Source: Clostridia bacterium (lineage in GTDB: Bacteria; Bacillota; Clostridia; Christensenellales; Aristaeellaceae). Taken from it: DNA of 46,238 nucleotides. The position numbers and the translations under genes were made by a program. Below the pieces are notes generated by a model. It did not search any database. It was not told the origin of the DNA and was given only the letters and a program-made list of their open reading frames with translations. Below are positions 16,273 to 24,788 of the stretch, one piece after another. Each line of letters starts with the position of its first letter. Positions within the stretch are counted from its first letter, which is position 1. The stretch lies in assembly GCA_017434775.1 (NCBI GenBank), contig JAFSGG010000119.1, positions 1 to 46,238 of the forward strand, given 5' to 3'.

Positions 16273-17664
16273 ATGACCACAACAAAACAGCAGCAGAAAC
16301 ATATATACATGACCGAAACACCCATCCACCGGCTTATCATTCGTCTGGCTATACCGGCCATCATTTCCATGCTCATTTCGTCCATCTATAATATGGCCGA
16401 TACCTTCTTCATCGGTCAGTTAAAAGACGGCAGCGCTGCCGCTACCAGCGCTACGGCGGCTGTGGGGGTCGCTTTTCCGCTGATGAGTATTATTCAAGCG
16501 GTTGGGTTCATGTTTGGCCATGGTTCGGGCAATTTCATTTCCCGTGCCCTTGGCAGTCAGAAAACAGAGGAAGCCGGGCGCATGGCAGCCACCGGTTTTT
16601 TCAGTGCACTGCTCGCAGGCGTTCTGTTGTCTGTCGTCGGTCTTGTATTGCTGGAACCCTTGTGCCGCCTCCTTGGCTCTACCGATACCATCCTGCCCTA
16701 CGCCATGAACTATATCCGCATCATCCTCATTGGCGCTCCCTGGATGTGCGCTTCGCTGGTACTCAATAATCAATTGCGCTTCCAGGGCAACGCCTTCTTC
16801 TCCATGATCGGTATTTCCATCGGCGGTGTGATCAATATCGCCCTGGATCCCCTGTTCATTTTCACATTCCATATGGGCATTTCCGGCGCTGCCCTTGCCA
16901 CCATCATCAGCCAGTTCATTTCCTTTGTGCTTCTGTTCATCGGTACCCGCAAATCCGATAATCTGAATATACACATTCGCAATTTCACACCAAAAAAACA
17001 CTATTTCCAAGAGATATTCAAGGGCGGCGCTCCTTCCCTCTTCCGTCAGGGCATCGGCAGCGTGTCCACCACCTGCCTCAATAATATCGCCAAGGCAGTG
17101 GTGGATCTGTCCATTGCCGATCCCACCATAGCCGCCCTCAGCATCGTTTCCCGCATCATGATGTTTGCCAATTCTCTGGTGATCGGTTTCGGTCAGGGGT
17201 TTCAGCCTGTATGCGGCTTCAATTACGGAGCCGGGAAACATAGTCGTGTCCGGGAAGCTTTCTATTTTTGCGTGAAACTTGGCACCTGCGTGCTGATTGC
17301 TGCCGCCATTGCCGGCCTTTGCTTTGCCCCCAGCATCATTTCCCTGTTCCGCGCAGATGATGCACAGGTCATTGAAATCGGTGCCCTGGCTCTGCGGCTG
17401 CAATGCATCACCATGCCGCTGTTTGCCTATGTGGTGCTGTCCAATATGATGCTGCAAACCATCGCCAAAACATTCCGCGCATCCCTGCTGGCGGTGGCCC
17501 GTCAAGGTCTCTTCTTTCTGCCCATTCTTCTGGTGTTGGCATACACTTCAGGCCTTTTCGGCATCCAGCTCACCCAGCCCATTGCCGATGTGTTTTCCTT
17601 CCTGCTGGCTCTCATCCTCATGCGCAAAACCATGCAGGAAATCAACATCCCTGAAAGCCCGTAA
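16273..17664 (+). CDS. MATE-family multidrug/solute exporter
   Basis: A 463-residue, twelve-span transporter of the MATE (MatE) family, which exports cationic drugs or metabolites using a sodium or proton gradient. The first domain begins TPIHRLIIRLAIPAIISML and has the family segment SSIYNMADTFFIGQL. The second half repeats the fold, with GFGQGFQPVCGFNYGAGKH at about residues 310-328. The ATG lies one base after the caspase-like gene's stop, implying translational coupling. Whether the transporter and the peptidase work together is unknown. A shared terminator with the convergent L,D-transpeptidase follows. Confidence 0.93.
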   Translation: MTTTKQQQKHIYMTETPIHRLIIRLAIPAIISMLISSIYNMADTFFIGQLKDGSAAATSATAAVGVAFPLMSIIQAVGFMFGHGSGNFISRALGSQKTEEAGRMAATGFFSALLAGVLLSVVGLVLLEPLCRLLGSTDTILPYAMNYIRIILIGAPWMCASLVLNNQLRFQGNAFFSMIGISIGGVINIALDPLFIFTFHMGISGAALATIISQFISFVLLFIGTRKSDNLNIHIRNFTPKKHYFQEIFKGGAPSLFRQGIGSVSTTCLNNIAKAVVDLSIADPTIAALSIVSRIMMFANSLVIGFGQGFQPVCGFNYGAGKHSRVREAFYFCVKLGTCVLIAAAIAGLCFAPSIISLFRADDAQVIEIGALALRLQCITMPLFAYVVLSNMMLQTIAKTFRASLLAVARQGLFFLPILLVLAYTSGLFGIQLTQPIADVFSFLLALILMRKTMQEINIPESP

Positions 17665-17677
17665 ATCCGCACGAAAA

Positions 17678-17711
17678 AAGCCTGTCCTCGCATTTTGCAT
17701 GGGCAGGCTTT
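17678..17711. terminator. Bidirectional terminator between MATE and L,D-transpeptidase genes
   Basis: AAAGCCTGTCC pairs with GGGCAGGCTTT (one G-T pair) around a 12-base loop. T-rich sequence follows on the plus strand (TTTCTTTTG), and on the minus strand the arm runs into TTTTTTCG. It serves both convergent genes. Confidence 0.8.
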
Positions 17712-17723
17712 CTTTTGTTTCGC

Positions 17724-19457
17724 TCAGAAACCGTTTTCCTTATTGATAGCGTCTATTTCTTTTTTCTTCATCACCTGAGCACAGCGGGCACAGGGTTTCA
17801 GATGATCGTGTTCTGTATCCAGTTCGCCGTATTTGAACTCCGTCAGCGGCAGGTAGCGATCCTTCACCGAAGAGCAGTATTGATTTTCGTGATAGTAGCT
17901 GCCCTTGTTGGGATTGTAGTACAGAGGCATATCATCATCCGGGTAATTCATAAACCGTCCGGTATCATCCCAGATAAGCACTTTGGTGCCCACCTTGATA
18001 TTATCCCACAGCCATTTGATGTTCTGGCCCTGTTCGTTCTTTTCCTTCTGCACGCGGATGCAGCCATGGCTGGCTTTTTTGCCCAGCTGGGGCAGCGTGG
18101 AAGAATAATCCCGTCGGTTGGTTGGGGTTTCATGATCACCGATATAGGGCACTTCATGGATGGCACAACCACCGTTGATGCGCATGCCGTAAGCACACCA
18201 CAGGTTACCGGCCGGGAAACCGCCCATGCGGCTGATCATCACAAATTCTCCGGAAGGCGTTTCGTTCCAAGACTGGGTTTCATTGTTAAGGCCGGTGGAT
18301 ACCAGCAATTCGCCAATGCATTTTCCGTCGGAGAAAATGTACATCTTCTGTTCCAGCTTATCAATCAGCAGGCCGTATTCCGTCTTGGGCGTATAGGTTT
18401 TCAGCAGCTTGGTTTCCACATAGCCCTGAATCAGATCATCCGTCACGCCAAAGCCGCGGCGGGATTTACAGTCGGGGCCATAGGAAGAATTATAAGCTTC
18501 CACCAGCGTCCATCCGTTATCCAGGTGTTCAAGTACATGCACGCCCTGGGAGGCGTAGGTAATTTCCCCCACCACATTATCGGCTTTCTGGCTCTTGTCC
18601 GGGGTTTTGCGCAGACGGTACACTTCCTTCTGTTCCCCATCAATCACCGTCATGGGTTGCATCATCACTTCCCAGATGGCCGCTTCATCCATAACCCCCA
18701 CGGGCAGCGTCCAGTAATTGTTTTCATCCTTTTGGGTGGTCACTGCACTGGGGATCAGAATCCTGGGCGTGGGAGCAGGCGTGGGCGTAGGTACAGGCGT
18801 GGGGGTGGGCACCGGTTCCACTGAAAGGCTGATCTGCAAAGGCATACCGGTGTAGCCATCCAGGTCCGTCAGCTTCAATTGCACGTCCCAATCGCCGTAA
18901 TTGACCCCGGCGCCGTTCACCATGCCGTTCCAGTAATGCAAACTTTCTCCTTGCGGTACATTTTCTTCCATAAAGAGATGCCACTGGCCGTCTTCCAGCC
19001 GGATATACAGGCTGAGGGTTCCTTCCATATTGGTGTTCACTGTCACGCTCCATACATCACCGGGGGTTACCTTTCCCGGTGCGGAAACGGACAGAATCTG
19101 GGGAGCCACGTTGCCGATAGTCAGTTTCCGGCTGACCGATACGGATGCTCCGCTGAGCACCAGCGAATATTCGCCGGGAGCAGCCGCCGTGCCATCGTCT
19201 TTCAGCCCGTCCCAGATCATGTGGTTTTCGCCAGCCGGCGCTGTAAACGCCTGACGGATCACCGCCACCGTTTCGCCGTTTTCTGCCATCACAGAAAGGG
19301 TCACTTTTTCTTCCTTTTCCAGGCGGAAGCTGATCCGTTCACTCTTTCCCGGATGCACCACATCCGGCACATTGGTAAACGCATTTTCTCCAGCCGTCGC
19401 CGTGCCAATCAGCACAGCCATACATAAACATAAACAAAGTATCAGCCGCTTCAGCAT
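17724..19457 (-). CDS. L,D-transpeptidase (YkuD) with FlgD-like Ig repeats
   Basis: A 577-residue secreted enzyme expected to make 3-3 cross-links or attach proteins in peptidoglycan. In order: signal peptide (to about 22), a FlgD-type Ig repeat (MIWDGLKDDGTAAAPGEYSLVL), a second related repeat (HYWNGMVNGAGVNYGDWDVQL), a Pro-Thr linker (PTPVPTPTPAPTP), an SH3-like segment and the YkuD domain. The catalytic motif is SHGCIRV with Cys466. The last 60 residues hold an unusual module (YYHENQYCSSV ... LKPCARC) whose His and Cys spacing suggests metal or disulfide formation. AAAAGGAG precedes the ATG, and a promoter lies about 45-70 bases up. The Ig repeat type is shared with the caspase-like protein across the MATE gene. 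Confidence 0.88.
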   Translation of the reverse strand: MLKRLILCLCLCMAVLIGTATAGENAFTNVPDVVHPGKSERISFRLEKEEKVTLSVMAENGETVAVIRQAFTAPAGENHMIWDGLKDDGTAAAPGEYSLVLSGASVSVSRKLTIGNVAPQILSVSAPGKVTPGDVWSVTVNTNMEGTLSLYIRLEDGQWHLFMEENVPQGESLHYWNGMVNGAGVNYGDWDVQLKLTDLDGYTGMPLQISLSVEPVPTPTPVPTPTPAPTPRILIPSAVTTQKDENNYWTLPVGVMDEAAIWEVMMQPMTVIDGEQKEVYRLRKTPDKSQKADNVVGEITYASQGVHVLEHLDNGWTLVEAYNSSYGPDCKSRRGFGVTDDLIQGYVETKLLKTYTPKTEYGLLIDKLEQKMYIFSDGKCIGELLVSTGLNNETQSWNETPSGEFVMISRMGGFPAGNLWCAYGMRINGGCAIHEVPYIGDHETPTNRRDYSSTLPQLGKKASHGCIRVQKEKNEQGQNIKWLWDNIKVGTKVLIWDDTGRFMNYPDDDMPLYYNPNKGSYYHENQYCSSVKDRYLPLTEFKYGELDTEHDHLKPCARCAQVMKKKEIDAINKENGF

Positions 19458-19499
19458 AGCAATCTCCTTTTGTTACCAAATCGGGATATATACACAGAT

Positions 19500-19528
19500 A
19501 TTATACCATTAATCATTCATATCAACAA
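19500..19528 (-). promoter_or_regulatory. Promoter of the L,D-transpeptidase gene
   Basis: On the minus strand TTGTTG, a 17-base spacer, then TATAAT, with the start codon about 43 bases downstream of the -10 box. Confidence 0.65.
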
Positions 19529-19561
19529 GATAGATTGTCCACACTTTTGTAAATTCTCTGT

Positions 19562-19591
19562 AAAAAAAGCGCAGCATTTCTGCCGCGCTTT
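19562..19591 (-). terminator. Terminator of the GH31 operon
   Basis: On the minus strand AAAGCGCGGC pairs with GCTGCGCTTT (one mismatch) around a six-base loop, then a run of seven Ts. It starts 8 bases after the stop of the gene at 19599. Confidence 0.8.
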
Positions 19592-19598
19592 GTATTAA

Positions 19599-21353
19599 TT
19601 ACCGTTTGATTTTAAACAGCACATACTGGCCAGGATGGCATTTCCATTCAAATACCGTTTCGCCGTATTGCTTATAAAGCGGCTTCACTTCCCTGCCTTT
19701 CATGGCCGGAATTTCCAAAGCTTCTGCATCCCCCAGCACATGCAATTTTACCGGGCAGGGTTTCGCCCCATGTTCCGCATAGGGATAGAGGATAAAGGTG
19801 TCGTTATCGTACATGAACAGGCTGATTTCGCTGCCGCCTTCCAGATAAACACCATTCACCGGGAATTCAGCCCGAATCCTTGTAAGCACTTCTTCCGGCA
19901 GCTGATAGAGCTGGCTATAGGCATCCGGCACGGATAGCGTCCACATTTCGCCCTTTCCATAGGTGTCCCGCAGGAACATGCCAAAGCTTTCCTGCCCCAC
20001 CTGGGTTTTCACCAGACTCCAGGTGGCGTTGTTGCGGATTTCCGGCACCGGCACAAGCACCTTTTCCCGGCCATGGGGGTACACCATGTTCCGGCCCCAG
20101 CCATGCTTCTGTTCTACCATGAAATCATCCGCCAGGACTTTCCGGCCATGGAAACGGATGGAGGTGATCCGCTGAATGCCCCGGTCCATGGTGGCTTCCA
20201 CAAAACTGGCCGTCACCAGCGCTTTGCCGCCGTCGGCCACATACTCTTCCAGTTTTTCCACCACATCCGGATCATAGGCCGAACTGCGGGTGAGGAAAAT
20301 ATAGGGCGCATTTTCCGGGAAATAGGGCGTGCACACCAGGGGCAGGCCGCACATGCCCAGATAATCCTGCACATTGTCTTCCCCCTGGCAATTATCCGGC
20401 AGATAGCACATAATGCCCACCGGGTTTCCGGCATCGTCCAGCAGCCGGTCCAGTTTATCCAGCTGATACCCCAGCGCCGGCACATTCATGCTGCCCATCA
20501 GCGCCTGGAAGCAGAACATCATCATTTCCCTGGGCTTGGCAAAGGCCGTCAGGTAGGCCTGTTCCAGATAATGCTCCGTCACATACAGATCAAAGGGGTC
20601 AAACCAACCGCCGCCATTGTGGCCCGGCCACATATTTTCAAAATAGGTCATCAGGGAATAGCTCAGGTACCTTGGCAAATGCTGATCCTGAATGAAAGGA
20701 TCCCGGGCTTCGGTGCCGGTATACACCCTGTCAAAGAGTTTCCGCTGTGCCGCCGGGTTATACCCCGTTTCTTGATAGCTTTCCGCCCAGTTGGGGTATT
20801 TGATGGTGATTTTGCAGTTGGGGTTTGCTGTTTTGGCCGGCTTGATCATGTATTCCCGGCTCACCTTTTCCATCAGATCCAGCCGGTACGCCTGCCAGCT
20901 GCCGTCGGTGATGCCATGTTCCTGATTGTATGCATCACGGCCAGCCCGGCACAGATCGCAGGTGCAGTTGGTGAAGTAGAAATCATCAATGATGAATTCG
21001 TCAAAATGCTCGCCCAGGAAACGGCTCACCTCGATGAGCTTATTCACCATTTTTTCATCATTGTAGCAGAAGGTGTTGAACATCCGGGCTTTGGGTTCGT
21101 CCCCTTCCGGCGTAGGGCAGGTGGTGGTGATGCCGCCGGCCACTTCAATGCCATGCTCTTCGAACACCGCTTTGCACAGCTTCACCTGCGCTTCATCGGC
21201 AAAGAAATCCCGGTAGGGTTCCAGGTATACCTTATCCAGCCGCATGTGCTTGCCGAAAAAGGCCAGTTCTTCTTCCAGCTTTTCCCTTGTTTCGTTCTGA
21301 GTACCGTGAGCCACAAAATAGACCACCAGCTTGAAATTGCGGTAATTACCCAT
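19599..21353 (-). CDS. Unassigned TIM-barrel/GATase-like protein, putative glycosidase
   Basis: A 584-residue protein with no signal peptide or membrane span. I do not recognise a named family. The first half looks like a TIM barrel: strands FKLVVYFVAHG and GIEVAGGITTTCP, then EFIIDDFYFTNCTCDLCRAG, which combines acidic residues with a C-x-C-x2-C motif seen in some barrel hydrolases. The middle (EKLEEYVADGGKALVTASFVEA) resembles the glutamine-amidotransferase-like domain of GH42-type enzymes, and the C-terminus is beta-rich. It overlaps the GH31 gene by one base (TGATG), so it probably acts on the same oligosaccharide in the cytosol. Function is inferred from context only. Confidence 0.6.
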   Translation of the reverse strand: MGNYRNFKLVVYFVAHGTQNETREKLEEELAFFGKHMRLDKVYLEPYRDFFADEAQVKLCKAVFEEHGIEVAGGITTTCPTPEGDEPKARMFNTFCYNDEKMVNKLIEVSRFLGEHFDEFIIDDFYFTNCTCDLCRAGRDAYNQEHGITDGSWQAYRLDLMEKVSREYMIKPAKTANPNCKITIKYPNWAESYQETGYNPAAQRKLFDRVYTGTEARDPFIQDQHLPRYLSYSLMTYFENMWPGHNGGGWFDPFDLYVTEHYLEQAYLTAFAKPREMMMFCFQALMGSMNVPALGYQLDKLDRLLDDAGNPVGIMCYLPDNCQGEDNVQDYLGMCGLPLVCTPYFPENAPYIFLTRSSAYDPDVVEKLEEYVADGGKALVTASFVEATMDRGIQRITSIRFHGRKVLADDFMVEQKHGWGRNMVYPHGREKVLVPVPEIRNNATWSLVKTQVGQESFGMFLRDTYGKGEMWTLSVPDAYSQLYQLPEEVLTRIRAEFPVNGVYLEGGSEISLFMYDNDTFILYPYAEHGAKPCPVKLHVLGDAEALEIPAMKGREVKPLYKQYGETVFEWKCHPGQYVLFKIKR

Positions 21354-23434
21354 CAGATTTCCCCCTCCACATAAATTTCATACTGCTTGCCGTCCCGGAT
21401 CATCACAGGAATGATGCCAAGGGGCGCTGGCACGGTGACCGTCTGGCCGCCTTCATACGTTTTCTTTGTATAGGCATCCTGCCACAGAGCACCTTCCGGC
21501 AAGTAAATTTCTCTTTCCGTTGCCCCTTTTTCGAACACCGGCGCCACCAATAGATCCGGGCCGAACATATACACGTCTTCTATGTCCCACGCCTTTTTAT
21601 CTTCCGGGAAATCGTAGAACAGGGGCCGCATCACCGGCGCGCCTTCCTCGCTGGCTGCCTTCATGAGCCTACGGATATAGGGGCGCAGCCGTTCGCGGAT
21701 GAACAGGTATTTCTTCAGCAAATGATAGTTTTCTTCCCCGAAGCTCCACACTTCGTTATCCTGGCCGCTGGTAAGCTGGCGCACGTTATTGATAAATTCC
21801 TGTTCCCGCTCATACCAGGGGCTGCGTTCGCCATGCATGCGGAATACCGGGCTGAAACAGCCCCAGGCAAACCACCGCACCAGCAGTTCCTGGAAATCCT
21901 TATCGCTGATATCCCCGCCGATGAAGCCGCCGATATCGCAGGTCCACCAGGGAATACCGGCCATGGCCATGGAAAGGCCTGCCTGCAATTGTTCCCGCAT
22001 GGAACGGAAGGAAGAATAGATATCCCCGCTCCAGGTGAGCACGCCGTATTTCTGGCTGCCGGCCCATGCACAGCGCACCAGGCTCATTACATCCTTTTCC
22101 CCTTCTGCTTTCAGCCCGTCATAGAACCCTTTGGCATAGCCCACGGGATAGGTGTTGGTGCACTGCATGGCAGGGCCTGCATAGTAGCGGTAGTTATCAA
22201 AATCGTACAGGCCGTATTCCGGTTCCGCTTCATCCAGCCAGAAGCAGCGGATGCCCAGATCATAATAGTTTTTCTTGCACTGATCCCATACATATTTCTG
22301 GGCGCCGGGATTTGTGGCATCAAAGAAGGTGGTGTTCCCCATCCAGGTCATGTGGATGGCATTGCTCCTGTCTGCATTTACCAGATACCCTTTGGATGCC
22401 ATGGGCCCAAAGTTCACGCTGCGTTCATCAATGGTGGGCCATACGGAAACCACGGTTTCAATACCCATTTCCTTCAGTTCTTTCACCATTCCGGCAGGGT
22501 CCGGCCAGTCCCGGGGTTCAAAGCGGAAATCCCCCTGCATGGTCCAGTGGAAAAAGTCCACCACAATGGCGTCCATGGGAAGGCCCCGGCGTTTATGTTC
22601 TCTTGCCACTGCCAGCAATTCATCCTGGGTGCGGTAGCGCAGTTTGCATTGCCAATAGCCCATGCCGTATTCCGGCATCATGGGGCTCATGCCCACCGCC
22701 GTGGCATACTGCTTTTCAATTTCCGCAGGGGTATCCCCGGCGGTAATGTAATAATCCAGCTTCATACTCCGTGGGCAATGCCATTCGGTCCGGTTGGTAC
22801 CAAAGGTCACGGTCCCCACGGCCGGATTATTCCACAAAAAGCCATAACCCCGGCTGGATACATAGAAAGGCACGCTGGCTTGGCTGTTCCGATGCGCCAA
22901 TTCCAGGGTAGCGCCTTTTTTATCCAGGTGTTTGTGCTGATACTGGCCCATGCCGAAAATCTTTTCATCGTCATAAGCTTCAAACCGTGCGGTAACGGAA
23001 AAATCGTTGTTCCCCGGCACAGGCCGCACGGTCCGGGCGGCCACACCGGTGGGCACGCAGTAGCGGTTCAAGCGATTGCGGTTACGCCAGTATTCTTCCG
23101 TCAATAATTCGCCCTTCTGGTTGTAAAAGCTGATCCACCCTTCCACATTCACCCGGGCTTCGATCTTGCCGTTCTTCAGGCTCCATTTAGTGGCCGTCTG
23201 ATGGTATTTTTTCCATTCCTCACCTTTATACCAGGGGTCCGTATTATCCACGGTTTCGCTTACGATTTCCGCCTTGTATTCCGGCAGTTTTTCGGAAAGC
23301 GCCCAGTCGTTTTCGTCCATTTGGGGCTGTGCCGTCATGCGGATGCGCAGGCCGTTTTCCCCCCAGGGCTCAATCCAGGTCTGCTGAGTGCCGCCGGCCA
23401 GAATCAGCCGGTTTCCATCCTGATAGATTGCCAT
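21353..23434 (-). CDS. GH31 glycosidase, probable alpha-xylosidase
   Basis: A 693-residue cytosolic GH31 enzyme. The nucleophile is Asp401 in RCFWLDEAEPEYG, and the acid/base is Asp471 in TWSGDIYSSF, followed by GIPWWTCDIGGFIGG. The FWLDE-x-EPE form fits the YicI-like alpha-xylosidase branch, which removes xylose from isoprimeverose-type ends of xyloglucan oligosaccharides, better than the alpha-glucosidases. Exact specificity is not certain. An N-terminal beta-sandwich precedes the barrel, and two C-terminal beta domains follow. I start it at 23434 since GGAGG lies eight bases upstream; an in-frame ATG at 23449 falls next to that site. First gene of a two-gene operon. Confidence 0.88.
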   Translation of the reverse strand: MAIYQDGNRLILAGGTQQTWIEPWGENGLRIRMTAQPQMDENDWALSEKLPEYKAEIVSETVDNTDPWYKGEEWKKYHQTATKWSLKNGKIEARVNVEGWISFYNQKGELLTEEYWRNRNRLNRYCVPTGVAARTVRPVPGNNDFSVTARFEAYDDEKIFGMGQYQHKHLDKKGATLELAHRNSQASVPFYVSSRGYGFLWNNPAVGTVTFGTNRTEWHCPRSMKLDYYITAGDTPAEIEKQYATAVGMSPMMPEYGMGYWQCKLRYRTQDELLAVAREHKRRGLPMDAIVVDFFHWTMQGDFRFEPRDWPDPAGMVKELKEMGIETVVSVWPTIDERSVNFGPMASKGYLVNADRSNAIHMTWMGNTTFFDATNPGAQKYVWDQCKKNYYDLGIRCFWLDEAEPEYGLYDFDNYRYYAGPAMQCTNTYPVGYAKGFYDGLKAEGEKDVMSLVRCAWAGSQKYGVLTWSGDIYSSFRSMREQLQAGLSMAMAGIPWWTCDIGGFIGGDISDKDFQELLVRWFAWGCFSPVFRMHGERSPWYEREQEFINNVRQLTSGQDNEVWSFGEENYHLLKKYLFIRERLRPYIRRLMKAASEEGAPVMRPLFYDFPEDKKAWDIEDVYMFGPDLLVAPVFEKGATEREIYLPEGALWQDAYTKKTYEGGQTVTVPAPLGIIPVMIRDGKQYEIYVEGEI

Positions 23435-23488
23435 ATAACTGTCCTCCACGCTTGTTGCAAACAGATATTTCTTTGTTTTGTCCTATTC

Positions 23489-23518
23489 ATTATACCGTTC
23501 TTTTTGTTCCTTCGTCAA
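23489..23518 (-). promoter_or_regulatory. Promoter of the GH31 operon
   Basis: On the minus strand TTGACG, an 18-base spacer, then TATAAT, with the start codon about 55 bases downstream of the -10 box. Confidence 0.7.
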
Positions 23519-23565
23519 TGCCATACCCTTTTGTTTTGCTGCCATTTTTGCCGGAATTGCTGCCA

Positions 23566-23594
23566 CAAAAAACGCAGGACTACGTCCTGCGTTT
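23566..23594 (-). terminator. Terminator closing the motor operon
   Basis: On the minus strand AAACGCAGGAC pairs perfectly with GTCCTGCGTTT around a three-base loop and continues into TTT. It lies just after the vanX-like gene and marks the end of the 27.4-23.6 kb unit. Confidence 0.9.
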
Positions 23595-23600
23595 CTTTGT

Positions 23601-24302
23601 TCACTTTACAGAAAAATTAAATTTCTGATTAAAAAACGGTTCGTGTTCCAGCCGGTAATGCCACCATTCTTTTTCAAAAGAAAGGAATCCGTTGCTCTCC
23701 ATTACGGATTTGAGCAGCTTTCGGTTGGCTTTTTGTTCCGGCGTCAGCCCACCGGCATTGTGCCAGGCTTCCCGTCCGAAATAATCAAAGCATGTGCCCA
23801 TATCCAGTTCGTTTCCTTCCATATCCGTAAGCGTGATATCGATGGCGCTTCCCTTCATATGGCTGGAATTACGGGCAATATATCCCTGATCCACCAATTG
23901 GGTTTTATCCTTAAATTTCGGATAAAATTCCGCCTTCATCCGGATATCCGTTTCATCTTCCGACCAACGTACAAAATGCCGCACCGCACTTTGCGGCCGA
24001 TAAGCATCAAAAATTTTGATCCGGTATCCCATCTGGCGGAATTCGTCTGCCGCATTCTTCAGCCGGTTGGCCGCTTTTACCGACAAGATGGCATAAGGCG
24101 CTTCATAGCCGTCAATGGGTTCCCCCACAAAATTGTGATTCCCGGCATAGCGAATATCCAGAATCACATCGTCAATCACATCATGCACATAACAAAAACC
24201 TTCCGGCAGTTCGTAGGCAGGCGCCACTTCCTCGCTCAAGGCGCAGCCTGTCAGGCAGCAAATCACCAGCACCCCGGCCATCAGTTTACTTGGTATTGTC
24301 AT
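23601..24302 (-). CDS. D-Ala-D-Ala dipeptidase, VanX/M15D family lipoprotein
   Basis: A 233-residue zinc dipeptidase of the VanX/DdpX type. The N-terminus is a lipoprotein signal (VLVICCLTGC, cleavage before Cys20), so it is anchored outside the membrane, unlike the cytosolic VanX of resistance operons. All metal and catalytic residues are present: SSHMKGSAID gives His148 and Asp155, and KEWWHYRL gives Glu212 and His215. YRIKIFDAYRPQSAVRHF carries the conserved arginine. It should cleave D-Ala-D-Ala or related wall peptides. It is the last gene of the ZorAB-like operon and overlaps the preceding gene by 17 bases. No vanR, vanS, vanH or vanA is near, so resistance is unlikely to be its role. 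Confidence 0.9.
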   Translation of the reverse strand: MTIPSKLMAGVLVICCLTGCALSEEVAPAYELPEGFCYVHDVIDDVILDIRYAGNHNFVGEPIDGYEAPYAILSVKAANRLKNAADEFRQMGYRIKIFDAYRPQSAVRHFVRWSEDETDIRMKAEFYPKFKDKTQLVDQGYIARNSSHMKGSAIDITLTDMEGNELDMGTCFDYFGREAWHNAGGLTPEQKANRKLLKSVMESNGFLSFEKEWWHYRLEHEPFFNQKFNFSVK

Positions 24303-24774
24303 AGGTGAATTTTACCTCCTGCGGATTTCCCCACAGATAATACGTCAGGTAGATATTGCGCACATCATGGCCTCGGCCTTCCGTCAGAAGCACGCACCAC
24401 ACGTCCCTGGTTTCCCCAGCCTTTATATCCACTTTACCCGATTCACCGTAATACAGCACGTCCCGGTCATCCGGCGCAATCTGCACTTCCACCATCTCTG
24501 CGTCCACAAGCCCGCTGTTTTTTATGCGCATGGTATACACATGATACACATAATCCTGCGCATTGCCTAATGTTCCGCTCTTTATCTGGGTACCCATCAG
24601 GGCATTGCGTTCCACTGCCGTTTTATCCTTTTCAAACCAGTCCGGCATGTCCACAGCCGAATACACCTGCAAATCCTTGCCAATCACCTGCAACCTCGAC
24701 TGAAACAAACCATACAGAATGATCCCGGCAACCAGGAGCACTGCAAGAATCAGGAAAATGGCCAGCTTTTTCAT
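24286..24774 (-). CDS. Membrane-anchored beta-sandwich protein of unknown function
   Basis: About 162 residues: one N-terminal membrane span (KLAIFLILAVLLVAGIILYG) and a beta-rich outside domain with an Ig-like pattern (HVYTMRIKNSGLVDAEMVEV, then KVDIKAGETRDVWCVLL). No family recognised. I use the ATG at 24774, which has AAGGAAGG upstream; the codon before it is a TTG. It lies 14 bases after the ZorB-like gene and overlaps the VanX lipoprotein gene by 17 bases, so it is an integral part of the operon. It may bridge the motor and the dipeptidase or bind the wall, which is inference from position. Confidence 0.75.
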   Translation of the reverse strand: MKKLAIFLILAVLLVAGIILYGLFQSRLQVIGKDLQVYSAVDMPDWFEKDKTAVERNALMGTQIKSGTLGNAQDYVYHVYTMRIKNSGLVDAEMVEVQIAPDDRDVLYYGESGKVDIKAGETRDVWCVLLTEGRGHDVRNIYLTYYLWGNPQEVKFTYDNTK

Positions 24775-24788
24775 CAATTTCCTTCCTT

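Noticed and set aside
20073-23107. Long plus-strand frames across the GH31 operon
   Set aside because: They are antisense to two genes with clear domains, and lack ribosome sites.
23601-24302. Vancomycin resistance cluster
   Set aside because: Only a VanX-like gene exists; there is no ligase, dehydrogenase or VanRS pair, and the protein is a lipoprotein in a motor operon.
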